Assembly: GCA_005784505.1 (NCBI GenBank)
Contig: VCAZ01000042.1
Coordinates: 2,725,354-2,789,353, forward strand
Direction of reading: 5' to 3'
Length of the DNA stretch: 64,000 nucleotides
Source of the DNA: Bagarius yarrelli
Taxonomy: Eukaryota > Chordata > Actinopteri > Siluriformes > Sisoridae
In this document: positions 34,143-44,400 of the stretch, in pieces
Position numbering within the stretch: the first letter of the stretch is position 1
How the letters are laid out: each line of letters starts with the position of its first letter
Position numbers and translations under genes: made by a program
Notes under the pieces: generated by a model
Database searches by the model: none
The model's input: only the letters and a program-made list of their open reading frames with translations
What the model was told of the DNA's origin: nothing

Positions 34143-34258
34143 ATGAGTCTCATAAAAATCTGTTATTTCTATAAGATTCATTGGCTCTCTATATGAGTGT
34201 TTATGGACAGTGTATGTTTTTAGAAATGTTGAAGGGTTTTATTGATGTTGCATTGTAG

Positions 34259-34452
34259 ATATTGACGAGTGTACCACACACGCACACACATGCTGGAATG
34301 ACTCAGTGTGTGTGAACCTGCCGGGAACCTTCGATTGTGTGTGTGTGAACAGCCCAGAGTGCAGCGGGGACTGCGTACATGGTGAAGAACTGAAACACAA
34401 TGGACAGAAGTGGAGTCCTGAACACGATCACTGTACTGTGTGCACCTGTAAG
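34259..34452 (+). CDS. nell1: NELL1 exon E: last EGF module and start of a VWC module
   Basis: A 194-base exon entering in phase 1 and leaving in phase 0. The EGF part starts DIDEC and has CWNDSVCVNLPGTFDC, keeping the Asn and aromatic residues of calcium-binding EGF; CWNDS matches NELL1 better than NELL2. SGDCVHGEELKHNGQKW then begins a von Willebrand factor C module, ending CTVCTCK at the splice donor. NDS is a potential glycosylation site. The first EGF loop, TTHTHT, is CA-encoded. The acceptor (TTGATGTTGCATTGTAG) is poor in pyrimidines. Confidence 0.95.
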
Positions 34453-34574
34453 GTAAACACACAAACACACACACACACACACGAGACCCAGTCACAGGAA
34501 TTCTTTCAGAGATAAATAAAATGGAGGATTCTGTGTATGAAAACACTCTCTTGCATCATGTGACTGCGCCCCAG
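34453..34574 (+). other. Short intron E-F (122 bp) with a CA-rich 5' end
   Basis: Donor GTAAACACACAAACACACAC; the acceptor region ATGTGACTGCGCCCCAG has hardly any pyrimidine tract. This is by far the shortest intron of the locus. Confidence 0.9.
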
Positions 34575-34751
34575 GACGGGAGTGTGTTCTGCAGACGGAG
34601 TGTGTGTGACTGCGCCGCTCCCGAGCTCCATCTGTCCTGCTGTCCGGAATGTGACACACGCCAGAGCAGTCAGTGTGTTCATCAGAACGGGCACACACTT
34701 CACCCAAGCGGAGAATCCTGGATCTATAACTGTCAGCGATGTCGATGCCTG
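34575..34751 (+). CDS. nell1: NELL1 exon F: VWC module end and start of the next
   Basis: A 177-base phase 0-0 exon (59 codons, the family length). It begins DGSVFCRRSVCDC and reaches CCPECDTR, the typical end of a von Willebrand factor C module, then begins another with SQCVHQNGHTLHPSGESW and CQRCRCL at the donor. CCPECDTR is the NELL1 form as I recall it. VWC modules of this protein family mediate binding and oligomerisation outside the cell. The donor GTACGC is followed immediately by a long CA tract. Confidence 0.95.
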
Positions 34752-34755
34752 GTAC

Positions 34756-34793
34756 GCACGCACACACACACACACACGCAAACACACACATAC
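34756..34793 (+). repeat. (AC)n tract at the exon F splice donor
   Basis: Runs from the donor into the intron with a few G or AA interruptions. Its partner is the (TG)n at the 3' end of the same intron (36965-37002). Confidence 0.95.
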
Positions 34794-34978
34794 ACTCTCT
34801 CAGCTTTAACAGCGGGACTGAGTGTGGCACAGCTGTTAGTGACGTGCAGTGTGTGAAAGAGCCTGAATGGCTGAATAAACACCAGAATGGGTTCAGTTCT
34901 CGTCCACTTCATCACCACCAGTTCACCTGTGTGACAGCCAACTCTCTCTGCTTATGTTCTGTTTATACTTAAATTAAT

Positions 34979-35037
34979 ATTTATCGAACATAAATATTAA
35001 TTTATCGAACATAAATTAATATTTATGTTCGATAAAT
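34979..35037. repeat. Perfect 22-bp inverted repeat with a 15-base spacer
   Basis: 34979-35000 is exactly complementary to 35016-35037. The spacer 35001-35015 repeats the arm core TTATCGAACATAAA in direct orientation, so alternative pairings are possible. It sits just before the L2 fragment in intron F-G. Confidence 0.95.
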
Positions 35038-35049
35038 AAAACATCTGGC

Positions 35050-36432
35050 CAATCAGATTGGACTATAATAGGATAGGAGCTTAGTTTATTAGGCGTGCAG
35101 AACAACCACCCAGTAAAGCGTTATGTTCAGTAGTTTGAATCTTGAGGTCATGAACGCATAAACTAAAATTTCTGCATTCGACCTCAAGAGCATAGGGTTG
35201 TAGTTTATATATATTTTTAAAATGATAAAATGCATTTTTACAAATGTTTAAAAATGTGGACTCTCAAAGGGAAGATTGTTGTTAAAAAAAACGCACCTAA
35301 GTTCCTAACTAACGATGAAAGGGTTGACAGAGCAGCCATCAAGTGTTAGACAGAGATCTGGTCAAACTATGCATTCAGTTAGTTTTTCGAATTGGTAAGT
35401 TTCGCCAGGTTGCGTAAAAAATATATAGCTGATGGCCCTAGAACTGAGCCCTGGGGTACTCCATACTTTACTTGCGAGCGATATGATACCTCATTCATTT
35501 ACTGCTATGAATTGTTGGCGATCAGATAAGTAGGATTTAACCCATGCTAACCCACTTCCGCTGATGCCAACAAAGCTTTCTAATCTATTAAAAAGAATGT
35601 TGTGGTCAACAGTTGTCAAACGCAGCACTGAGGTCCAATAGCACTAATAGGGAGGGACGACCATTATCGGCTGATAGCAGTAGGTCATTTGTAAAGTGAG
35701 ACTAGAGCAGTCTCAGTAATGTGATAGGATCTGAATCCTGACTGTAAATTCTCACAAATATCATTTTTTTCTAACAAAAAAAATCTAATTGTGATGATAC
35801 AACATTTTCTTAGTAGTATCTTAGACAGAAATGGAAGGTTTGAGATCGGTCTGTAATTAACTAGATCTTTGGTATTGGGTTGTGTTTTTTTTAATGGGCG
35901 GCTTAATAACAGCCAGTTTAAATGATTTGGGGACATATCCTAATGACAATGATGAATTAATTATAACCCGAAGCGGACCTATGACTTTAGGAATTACCTC
36001 TTTTAGGAGCTTAGATGGAATAGGATCTAACATACGTTGTTGGTTTAGATGATTTAGTGAGTTCATAAAGTTCTCCCTCTCCTATAGTAACAAATAAGTG
36101 AAATTGTTCCTTGGGGGATCTATAGCACCACTATCTGATGCGATACTGCGGCTGTTTGCTGCAAGTTTACAATTTTATCTCTGATAGTATCGATCTTGGA
36201 ATTGAAGTAATTCATAAATGCATCACTGCTGTGCTGTTGGGAAATGTTAACACATGTTGATGCTTTGTTTTTAGTTAATTTAGCCACTGTATTAAATAAA
36301 TACCTGGGGTTATGTTTGTTCTCCTCTAAAAGAGATGAAAAGTAATCAGATCTAGCAGTTCTTAATGCATTTCTGTAGGATAGGCTACTTTCCCGCCATG
36401 CAATACGAAATACCTTTAGTTTATTTTTTTTG
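35050..36432 (-). mobile_element. L2-type LINE fragment, antisense in intron F-G
   Basis: The sequence is the reverse complement of parts of the plus-strand L2 at 52405-54530: RT motifs (LNHLNQQRMLDPIPSKLLK; NYRPISNLPFLSKILL; then WVKSYLSDRQQF-type coding) and an ALLGG region near 35090. A deletion near 35436 removes the stretch that holds YADD in the other copy, and another near 35090 joins distant C-terminal parts. Not functional. It ends about 570 bases before the exon G acceptor. Confidence 0.85.
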
Positions 36433-36649
36433 TGGTAAAAATAATGTACTTTTAACAGGTTTTAGAATTTACAGTTCTAGCTATATTGAGTTTACACAGG
36501 ACTGGAAAATGATGATATATCATCGCTTTATTGCAGAATTTCAACCTTATTGGCATCAATTCCATGTGACAGTATAAAATCTAGAATATGATTTTTAATA
36601 TGAAAATGTGTTGTCTAACTCCAATAGAGTTCAGAAGTTTTAGAAATGA

Positions 36650-36870
36650 AAAAAGTAAGAGAGAGAGAGGTAAAGGAGAGAAAGAGACACATAAAGAGAG
36701 AAAGAGAGAGACTGGGAAGAGAGAGAGACACAGACAGATGGAGAGAGATAAAGAGAGAAAGAGACAGCTAAACAGGTAAAGAAAAAGAGATAGAGAGACA
36801 GATAAGAGAGAGAGAGAGAAAGACAGACTGACAGACAGATAAAGAAAGAGTGAGACAAATAAAGATAGAT
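36650..36870 (+). repeat. GA-rich low-complexity tract
   Basis: Imperfect GAGA and AGACAGA runs, 130-350 bases before the exon G acceptor. No coding signal. Confidence 0.85.
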
Positions 36871-36964
36871 AGAGATTTATTTAATATAAAGCCGTAAAAT
36901 ATTTTTAAAATACTTATTACTATAAAATTTATCTAGTTTTTATACGTTAAACGTATACTGATCT

Positions 36965-37002
36965 GTGTGTGTGTGTGTATGTGTGTGTGTGTGTGTGTGT
37001 GT
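36965..37002 (+). repeat. (TG)n tract forming the exon G splice acceptor
   Basis: About 18 TG units with one TA interruption, running directly into the TAG at 37002-37004. There is no separate pyrimidine tract. Confidence 0.95.
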
Positions 37003-37004
37003 AG

Positions 37005-37229
37005 GAGGGAGAGGTGGAGTGTGTGTCTCTCTCCTGTCCCGTCTTGTTGTGTAATCACTCCACTGTGTTGGAGGGTGAATGTTGTCCTCGCTGCATTTCG
37101 GACGCCTGTATGGACGACGGCGTGTCCTCTGATCCTGAGCAACCGTGTCGTGACTCTGCGGGTGTCACACGTCTCAGCAGCGCTGTGTGGGGCGATCCAA
37201 TCGCAAAATGCACCACCTGCACATGCAAG
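37005..37229 (+). CDS. nell1: NELL1 exon G: VWC module end and start of the terminal module
   Basis: A 225-base phase 0-0 exon, 75 codons, equal to the family length. EGEVECVSLSCPVLLC continues the VWC module opened in exon F; LEGECCPRC closes it in the NELL1 form. The last module follows: DACMDDGVSS, then CRDSAGVTRLSSAVW and TTCTCK at the donor. NHS at about residue 18-20 is a possible N-glycosylation site. The donor is GTACACACACA, the acceptor a pure TG tract, so both splice sites lie against dinucleotide repeats. Confidence 0.95.
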
Positions 37230-37624
37230 GTACACACACATACTTCCTGCTTTAATACTCCATTATCTTAAATTATGGCGAGTCGTCTCTCCGCCAGTAG
37301 TAAAGTGTCCATTAAATAAGGGGATTCAAGAGGAAGTAGTGGGAAAGTGTATGCGTGATGTCAAACGCAGTCTTTCTCAGGGTTCAAGCAGGTGAATGTG
37401 GGCATTTGGAAAAAGGAAGAAATAAACGCATCATTAGCTGCGAAAGAAATGAGACAGAATTAATCCTGAACAAACCTGTATTTTTTCACACTTCTTTCAA
37501 ATGATATCTTCATCACTACAACACCATCGCCACAGCTGTAAGGTCATGTGATAAGGAGGTAACAACTGGATAGTGGGAACTCTGGCAGATGGAATTTATT
37601 TTTATAATAATAAATTATTTAAAC

Positions 37625-37762
37625 AATAATACATTTTTTGAAAGGACATAGGGATGAAATGGGGGAGATAGAGCAACAGGTGGGACTGGAAAAGACCCGA
37701 GCTGGAATCAAACCTGGGTCCGGACGCCATGGTGTAGTGGGTTTTAAGCACCGGGACCCACA
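37625..37762 (-). mobile_element. Second-type tRNA-derived SINE in intron G-H
   Basis: On the minus strand, a tRNA-like head with GGACCCAGGTTTGATTCCAG (B-box-like) is followed by CCAGTCCCACCTGTTGCTCT and ATCTCCCCCATTTCATCCC. This body differs from the main SINE family of the window. Identification rests on the B box and remembered fish SINE layout. Confidence 0.55.
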
Positions 37763-37898
37763 TGCGCAATCATATCTGAATATTTTATAAATGAAATTTT
37801 TTACCAGTCAAAAACTTTCTAAAGCAGGAATTAATCTTAATTGTTAATCTGTGTGTGCAATTAATACAAATATTTAAGTTGGTCAATAAAAGTAATTA

Positions 37899-37914
37899 GT
37901 GTGTGTGTGTGTGT
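37899..37914 (+). repeat. (TG)n tract at the exon H splice acceptor
   Basis: Seven or eight TG units followed by TTACAG. The donor of the same intron starts GTACACACACATAC. Confidence 0.95.
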
Positions 37915-37919
37915 TACAG

Positions 37920-37970
37920 AGTGGGAAAATCTGCTGCTACATTGATTTGGACTGCATCCAGGAAGACTAA
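37920..37970 (+). CDS. nell1: NELL1 exon H: last coding exon and stop
   Basis: A 51-base exon joined in phase 0 after TTACAG. It encodes SGKICCYIDLDCIQED and TAA, finishing the terminal cysteine-rich module; adjacent cysteines and the DxxC spacing match the NELL1 C-terminus. The length of 16 residues equals the family. With the seven upstream exons the frame is intact over 1133 bases, so this half of the gene appears functional. Confidence 0.95.
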   Translation, partial: SGKICCYIDLDCIQED

Positions 37971-38018
37971 ATGAGTTAAAGTTTCAATGATGACTTGTAC
38001 AGTTTATGGACACACACA

Positions 38019-38115
<97 letters not shown>

Positions 38116-38517
38116 GTAAATAGATTTGTATAAAATGTCCTATGTGAAGTTTAGTCTTGTTTTGTTGTAAATAGTTTTATGTTGTGTGATTAAATGTGAA
38201 TTAGAAGTTAGATGTACAGAAAAAAAATCATTTCACTCATTAAACAAATTAAATATTATTTTAGTTAAAAAAAGTTTCATATTATATTATTAGTTACTTG
38301 TATGTGTATATAAAAAAAGAATTGAAGTTAAATCTACATACGTTTATATATATATATATAGTGTCTATATATTGATAAATACAGTATACAAACACAACTC
38401 TATACAATTAAAAGCACACACACACACACATTTAATCTACATGTGACATTAAACAAGCACAAACCTGTAAACCTTCATGATCTTTGTACAGTAACGTGTG
38501 AAATGTAAAAAAATAAA
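37971..38517 (+). other. nell1: NELL1 3' UTR with candidate poly(A) signals
   Basis: AT-rich sequence after the stop with ATTAAA at 38189-38194 and 38239-38244 and AATAAA at 38512-38517. A (CA)n-(TA)n tract lies in it (38010-38113). Which signal is used cannot be told from sequence alone. Confidence 0.65.
38010..38113. repeat. Compound (CA)n(TA)n microsatellite in the 3' UTR
   Basis: About 20 CA units, then about 30 TA units, starting 40 bases after the stop codon. Confidence 0.95.
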
Positions 38518-38639
38518 CATTTTCTCTACATCTTTGTGATGTTACTCGATTATTGATTATTAAGACTGCGACACAAAAACACACTTTTTGTGTTACACAC
38601 TTTTTTCCAAACAATTATAATTATAAGAATCATTTTTAA

Positions 38640-38797
38640 AACGCTTTCGAGGCGGTAGCACAGCGGTTAATGTGTTGAAATGCTAACCGGAAGATTGTGG
38701 GTTTGATTCCCTGCACCATCAATTTACCACTGCTGGAGCCCTGAGGAAAGCATTGTTGAAGTATGTTTACTAAATGCAGTAAATGTAAAAAAGTGTA
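38640..38797 (+). mobile_element. tRNA-derived SINE
   Basis: GGCGGTAGCACAGCGGTTAA (A box), GTGGGTTTGATTCCC (B box), then ACCACTGCTGGAGCCCTGAGG and a TAAATGCAGTAAATG tail. The central GGCCCTTAACC segment is deleted. Confidence 0.85.
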
Positions 38798-39464
38798 TAA
38801 TGCACGAGTTCATGTTCATAACACCACCATTCAGCGCAGTGTGCTCTATAATCAGCTGTGAACACACACTTACGTTTCCCCAACAAGCTCTGACATTACA
38901 GGGGTTTTTCATTTTATTAATTCATTTTAGTAAAGATACAAAAACCTAGCAGGTAGTTGGTGAGTTTTACACTGATCATGTGACCATGTAATTTTAGAAG
39001 TTTCCAAATTCTGAATAAATAAATGTACGACTATGAGTGTGTAACGAAAACGTGTTTGGGGACCAACACACCGTACACATCACTCACTGCAAAGTTGAAA
39101 AAGAAAGTTAAATTGTTGAGAAGGAATTTTCAGTAGAAAGGACACAACATCAAACTATCATTCCAACAGGCATGAGAGTTTGGGCCCGCTACCACACCCA
39201 TTCCACTATGCACTACTAATAAAACAGATCTCTGGGGGTCCCAAGTCTGTGGGCCTTTAGGAACCTCCTAACATTCTGCACATTATAGAGATGTGTAATA
39301 ACGGCTTTTTACACCAAACATCCTACAAATTAATCCGAGCTGAAGAAGAACCACAATAATTCTTCCTTAACGTTTTGCGGGAGCCATAGCAACGAAATAC
39401 TCGAGTAAAACTGCTGAAAAAAACACAGCTGTTAAAAAAACACTGCTCTTAAAAATCATCTCTA
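38798..39464. other. Intergenic, unassigned
   Basis: No exon or known repeat recognised. Confidence 0.45.
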
Positions 39465-40340
39465 GGTTACACATCTAACCATGGTTCCCTGAGGGAACGA
39501 GATGCTTCGAGACACTTTGGGAACGCCATTTTATAAGCTGCCCCACAACGCAGCTCTGTGATATATGCACCCAGTGCTCACATTGGGCAGAAGTGGTTTA
39601 GCTTTTCCTGGTCTAAGTCCAGGAAGGCAGAAGTACAGAAAGCCTGCAGCTCAATCAGACCAGTAACCCTAGTTGGTACCTTCAGTACGTAACTGGGCCT
39701 GTGGTGGAGAAAAACTTTTACTATGCACATGACAGTAGCGTTGATAGTGCCTGGAAAGTCAGAAACACTGTTTTCATAATGAGGTGCTTCTCACCAAAGG
39801 AGCAGGCACCACACCACATACTCCTTCAGGGTGGAGGTAGTTAGATCTGCAGTGCACCTTCCTTGTTCCTACTGGACCTCCAGAACTGAACCTAGCCAGT
39901 TAACTGGGTCACTAACAAATGAATAGGTCGAGGAAGCTCTAGAATGGAGTATGGTCTCCACAACCTCAGCAGAGAGACCCTTAGCTAGAAGCTGGGACCC
40001 TTCAGGGGCCATGCCTATAACTTCCACAGCTCTGGGTGAGAGTGCCACAGGGCACCTTTTGCTCGAAACAGAAGGTCCCTCCTGGACGGGATCTTGTACG
40101 GTTGCCTGTCCAGGAGGGAGACCAGGTCTAAGAACCATACCCGGCCTGTCCAAAAGGGGGCTACAAGCAAAAGTTCTGCCCCTTCCTGTCTCACTTGCTT
40201 TGGAGCACCTGGGAGCAGTGCAATCGGGGGAAACACATACAGACGCAGCCTCTGCCTCGCCTGTACCATTGCATCCAGACCTGGCAGGGCTGGAGGGGCC
40301 AAAGAGAAACAGAGCGGACAGTGTTTCGTCTCCTGAATAA
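39465..40340 (-). mobile_element. DIRS-type retrotransposon fragment: RNase H end and start of the tyrosine recombinase
   Basis: On the minus strand (40302 to 40015) RLRLYVFPPIALLPGAPKQV, LLLVAPFWTGRVWFLDLVSL and PSRRDLLFRAKGALWHSHPE are the typical end of the DIRS reverse transcriptase/RNase H polyprotein. The next part, in other frames (about 40000-39880), is the recombinase N-terminus (LSAEVVETILHSRASSTYSF, DPVNWLGSVLE). The rest of the recombinase is missing. The 3' end (39465-39535) has TCTAACCATGGTTCCCTGAG and GGAACGAGATGCTTCGAGAC, which look like the terminal repeat. Confidence 0.85.
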
Positions 40341-40699
40341 AATGTTATTAATTTTAAGCACACTGTGTTTACCCTAAAATGCGATGTGATCCTCATCTAA
40401 ATCACAACAGACAAATTACAGCATAAAACCAGTTTATTTAAGGAGATTCACTGAGTCATTTATCTGAATCCAGGTTGTGCTTGTGTGTGTGTTAGTGTTA
40501 ATCTTACTCATAAGACCCCTTAACAGTGTATGAGAAGAGAAACACACTACAGGCAGACGGATCTGCGCCAGGATTTTAATTCGCTTTTCTCTCCCCTAAA
40601 CGCAGACGGGGTCTTTAATCAGAAGCTCTGCAGCTCAAACAGCTGGAATTACATTCACATCACATCTGGAGTGTTTTATATTGTTGTGTTTAAAACCAG
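40341..40699. other. Intergenic, unassigned
   Basis: No feature recognised. Confidence 0.4.
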
Positions 40700-40704
40700 A
40701 TCTG

Positions 40705-40862
40705 TGGGAGAAGCACTTAGTGGAATTGTACTTAAGTGTGAAGACCACACATTAGACCAGAAGCACTTAGTGGAATTTGTACTTAAGTGTGACGACCACC
40801 ACATTAGACAGAATGCCATTAGTGGAATTGTACTTAAGTGTGAAGACCACACACTTTTAACA
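40705..40862. repeat. Tandem repeat of about 50 bp, three units
   Basis: Each unit has AGCACTTAGTGGAATTGTAC or a variant, TTAAGTGTGAAGACCACACA and then TTAGACCAG. The third unit is changed at its start (AATGCCATTAGTGG). It lies directly before the larger minisatellite. Confidence 0.9.
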
Positions 40863-40871
40863 TCATCATGA

Positions 40872-41822
40872 CCCGCTCCTTTTAATGTACCATCGCCCAT
40901 GCTCCGCCCCTTTATAATTTAACATCTCTCATTCTCTGCCCCTTTTAACATATCTCATGGCCCGCCCCTGTTAATTTAACATCTCTTGTGCTCCGCCCCT
41001 TTTAATTTAACATCTGTCATGCCCCACCCCTTTTAATTTAACATATCTGTTAATTTAACATTGCCCCCACCTGTTATGCCTTTTAATTTAAATCTCTTAT
41101 GATCCGTTGCCTTTTAATTTAATCTCTATGGCCCCTTCTTATGCCATTTTAATTTAACTCATGCCCGCCCTTTTAATTTAACAATATCTTTATGATCCGT
41201 CCTTTTTAATTTAACATCTCTCATTCTCTGCCCCTTTTAATTTAACATATCTGTTATGCCCCACCCCTTTTAATTTAACATCTCTTATGATCCGTCCTTT
41301 TTAATTTAAACATCTGTTTTAATTTAAAATCATGCCCCACCCCCACCCCTTTAATTTAACATATCTGTTATGCCCCCGCCCCTTTTAATTTTAACATCTC
41401 TTATGATCCGTCCTTTTTAATTAACATGTATGCCACCCTTTTTAATTTAACATGTCATGCCCCACCCCTTTTAATTTAACATATCTGTTATGCCCCACCC
41501 CTTTTAATTTAACATCTCTTATGATCCGTCCTTTTTAATTTAACATATCTGTTATGCCCCACCCCTTTTAATTTAACATATCTGTTATGCCCCCCCCCTT
41601 TTAATTTAACATCTCTTATGATCCTTCTTTTTTAATTTAAACATCTGTTATGCCCCATTTAACCCCCCTTTTAATTTAACATATGTTTATCCCCATCTCT
41701 CGTTATGCCGCCGCCCTTTTTAATTAACATCTCTTATGATCCCTGCCTTTTAATTTAACATCTCTTATGATCCGTCCCTTTTAATTTAACATTTGTTATG
41801 CTCCACCCCTTTTGATTTAATA
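40872..41822. repeat. Large 30-33 bp minisatellite
   Basis: About 30 variable units built on CCCCTTTTAATTTAACATCT followed by CTTATGATCCG or a TATGCCCCA variant. At least two unit types alternate, and length variants occur through the array. No coding potential. Confidence 0.9.
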
Positions 41823-42474
41823 GGGTTTAATTGGAATTTCTTTCTTCTGAAAATAAAAGAAATTCCCATTCTTTATCCTAAAAAAGGATGACAAAAACCT
41901 ACAAATTAATTAAAAATATTAAAAAGCTAATTATTGTATGACTTATAGTGATTATTTACAGTACAGTAAATAACAGTTTTATGAAGAAATATTACAAGTT
42001 ATATTAAATTTAACCAAAAGTTCCAATTCTAATGCTAAGGAAATATGCTCGCTGTGCTAATGATCACGTTTAAACAGTCCAGTTTGTGAAGTGATGATAT
42101 TCCGAATATTACATTACACCCCTATTAGAAAGGAATTAACTACATTTTATAAAACCGTCCACTAAAGCTGAACTCCGTGTGTCCATATTGGGTGCAACAA
42201 GTTTAAAAAAAAAATCAGCATAATTCATTTTGTGTCCCTTGTGCTGTAATCCCTACAAATATTGTATTATAAACACACACACACACACACACACATTGTT
42301 CTGCAATTTGATGAGATAAATTGTAAGAACATTATTAAACTCAGCTGAGAGAAGAGTTCTGTGAGGAACAGACGGGGAACCGGACGCTGGTCTGTAGAGT
42401 GCTGATAACATCCCTGACGTCTTTCGGTGAGGACACAATAAGGCTGTGAAATAAATCTCACCTGTGGACACAAA

Positions 42475-42511
<37 letters not shown>

Positions 42512-44214
42512 GAAACAAATCTAATGACAAATCGTGTAATGAAGCATATTTCTTCTTTCTTCTCAAACTAATTTTTAAAAAAATAATCACACTTTTTTAA
42601 AATTGCGATAATTCTAAATATTTTTTTACACCTCTATTTATATTGATGTAGTAATAAAAGTTATTGATTGTGAGTTCCAAAATAAAACAATAAATAGATA
42701 CTGTTTCTTTATATCGGTTATTGAACACATGAACATGCAGATAAACGGCATTGGTATCAGTTCTATAAAAAAAAGTCAATAACGGACTCTTGATCTGATT
42801 CTTTCCAGAAGTTAAGAAACACAGACACAGAAACTAATTTAAGCATCCATTCAGTTGCGCTTCAGCTGTTTACACTCTACACTAATGACCGGGATGAATA
42901 TATTCCAGGAGGGGATAAGAAAGAGACCCTTAACCCTCAAACTGCTCAGCCGTGCACATGGATTGTGGAGAATTTCGGAATAATTACTGAGTAACTGGAT
43001 GACATGGTGCACACCTAAATTGGACGCTGTGCTCCAAGAGTGCAGGAAAAGGCTAGAGTTAATTAAGTGTGGCATTTAGATTCCGGTTAACTCTCAATGT
43101 GAAGTCTTAAAGAATGTGAGGCGAGGCTGGAAAAACAAACAAACAACCAATCAAAAAGAGAAAGAATTAATGACTACTGATGAGCGGAGGAACACCAACA
43201 GGACCATTGAAAATGAGTCACCTCCAGATCCAGGAGTTCAATGTATCTGCGTTAGAAGTCAACAAACGACAAGACGTCACCGTAGGAACCCTGAAACCAC
43301 CAAGTCCGGATTAAAGCTGGTGAGAAAACATTTCTTCATAGACTAATGAGATAAACATCAAACTAAAGAGTGTGGAGAAGTGAAGGAACCGGAGCAGGAG
43401 GATAATCTGTTCATATTTCCACCACAGACTAATGTTATTTTTATTGCACTGATAAATGAATAAAATCCGATGAAGTTCACTTTCTGATAAATCAGTTAAT
43501 CAGTCTGATACTCACTTGAAAGTGATTTCAGCCAGTGTTGACAGATTGGGTGGTGTTGACAGATTGGGTGATGTTGTCCCTCCCAGTCAGACTTAAATAA
43601 ATGCAGTGGTCTGGTTGATAATATTTGGGCTGCTTCTTGATACGACTAACGTGTTTAATTTTAGCTAAAAATGTGATTTTATTTATTTTTGTAAAAATAT
43701 GTATAAACAAATCAAAATTGACAAAAAAATTATTAAAATAATTTGTAGAGTCAGAACTGATGTTTGTTAATCCAAAACTACTAGAGCTGTGTAATAATAT
43801 AAGTGTGTGTGTGTCTTGTCCCCTTCAGGAGCTAGAGCATGCATGACTCGAGGTGAGCTACCAGTTGTTAAATGCAGTGTTTGTAAAGTCACTTCATAGA
43901 AAATATTAGAATTTTCATATAGCAGTTTTTCTTCAAGTAAACCCTGTGTGTTTTTTAAGGTACCCACAACACAAACATGACAAGCTGTATTTCAGAACTA
44001 CTAAAAAAGTAAATGACTTTTAAAGATGATTTACACCTAGAAACTGGTGGAAAACAGCAGCAGCAGGCAGGTTGACATTTTCCGACCTTCAGCTACATTG
44101 TGAGTGACTAAAGGATCCCCCCCCCCCCCACACACACACACAAATATGTTTTTTATGACAGTTCAACACCAAGGAAAAAAGGGCATCTGAATATCTATTA
44201 ACTGTCTGTCTTTA
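41823..44214. other. Intergenic, mostly unassigned
   Basis: Contains CA runs at about 42272-42294 and 42477-42508, a small SINE scrap near 42927-42960 and C10 next to a CA run at about 44119-44142. A short tandem GACAGATTGGGTG(G/A)TGTT occurs twice at 43540-43575. No exons seen. Confidence 0.5.
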
Positions 44215-44400
44215 AATGTAAATTTACAGCATTTGGTAGACATTCTTATCCAGAGTGAGTTACAATTTATTTCATTCATACAACTGAGCAATTAGGGGTT
44301 AGGGGCCATGCTCAGAGGACCAGTGGAGGCAACTTGGAACTAGGAATCCGAACCCCAGTCTTCCAATTCGCAGTCCAACACCTTAAACACTGCGTTTACT
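44215..44400 (-). mobile_element. tRNA-derived SINE, minus strand
   Basis: On the minus strand: AGTGTTTAAGGTGTTGGACT (A-box region), a B-box region with GGTTCGGATTCC, GGTCCTCTGAGCATGGCCCC, CCTAATTGCTCAGTTGTATG and CTCTGGATAAGAATGTCTAC. Nearly full length. Confidence 0.85.

Noticed and set aside
33590..34196. Long His/Thr/Pro-rich open frames before NELL1 exon E
   Set aside because: They follow a degenerate CATCAC minisatellite in several frames at once and end before the exon.
13057..37970. Naming the gene nell2 instead of nell1
   Set aside because: VDDFSCT, SGFHDDG, CWNDS, CCPECDTR and LEGECCPRC fit NELL1 as I recall it; a tree of fish NELL genes would decide.
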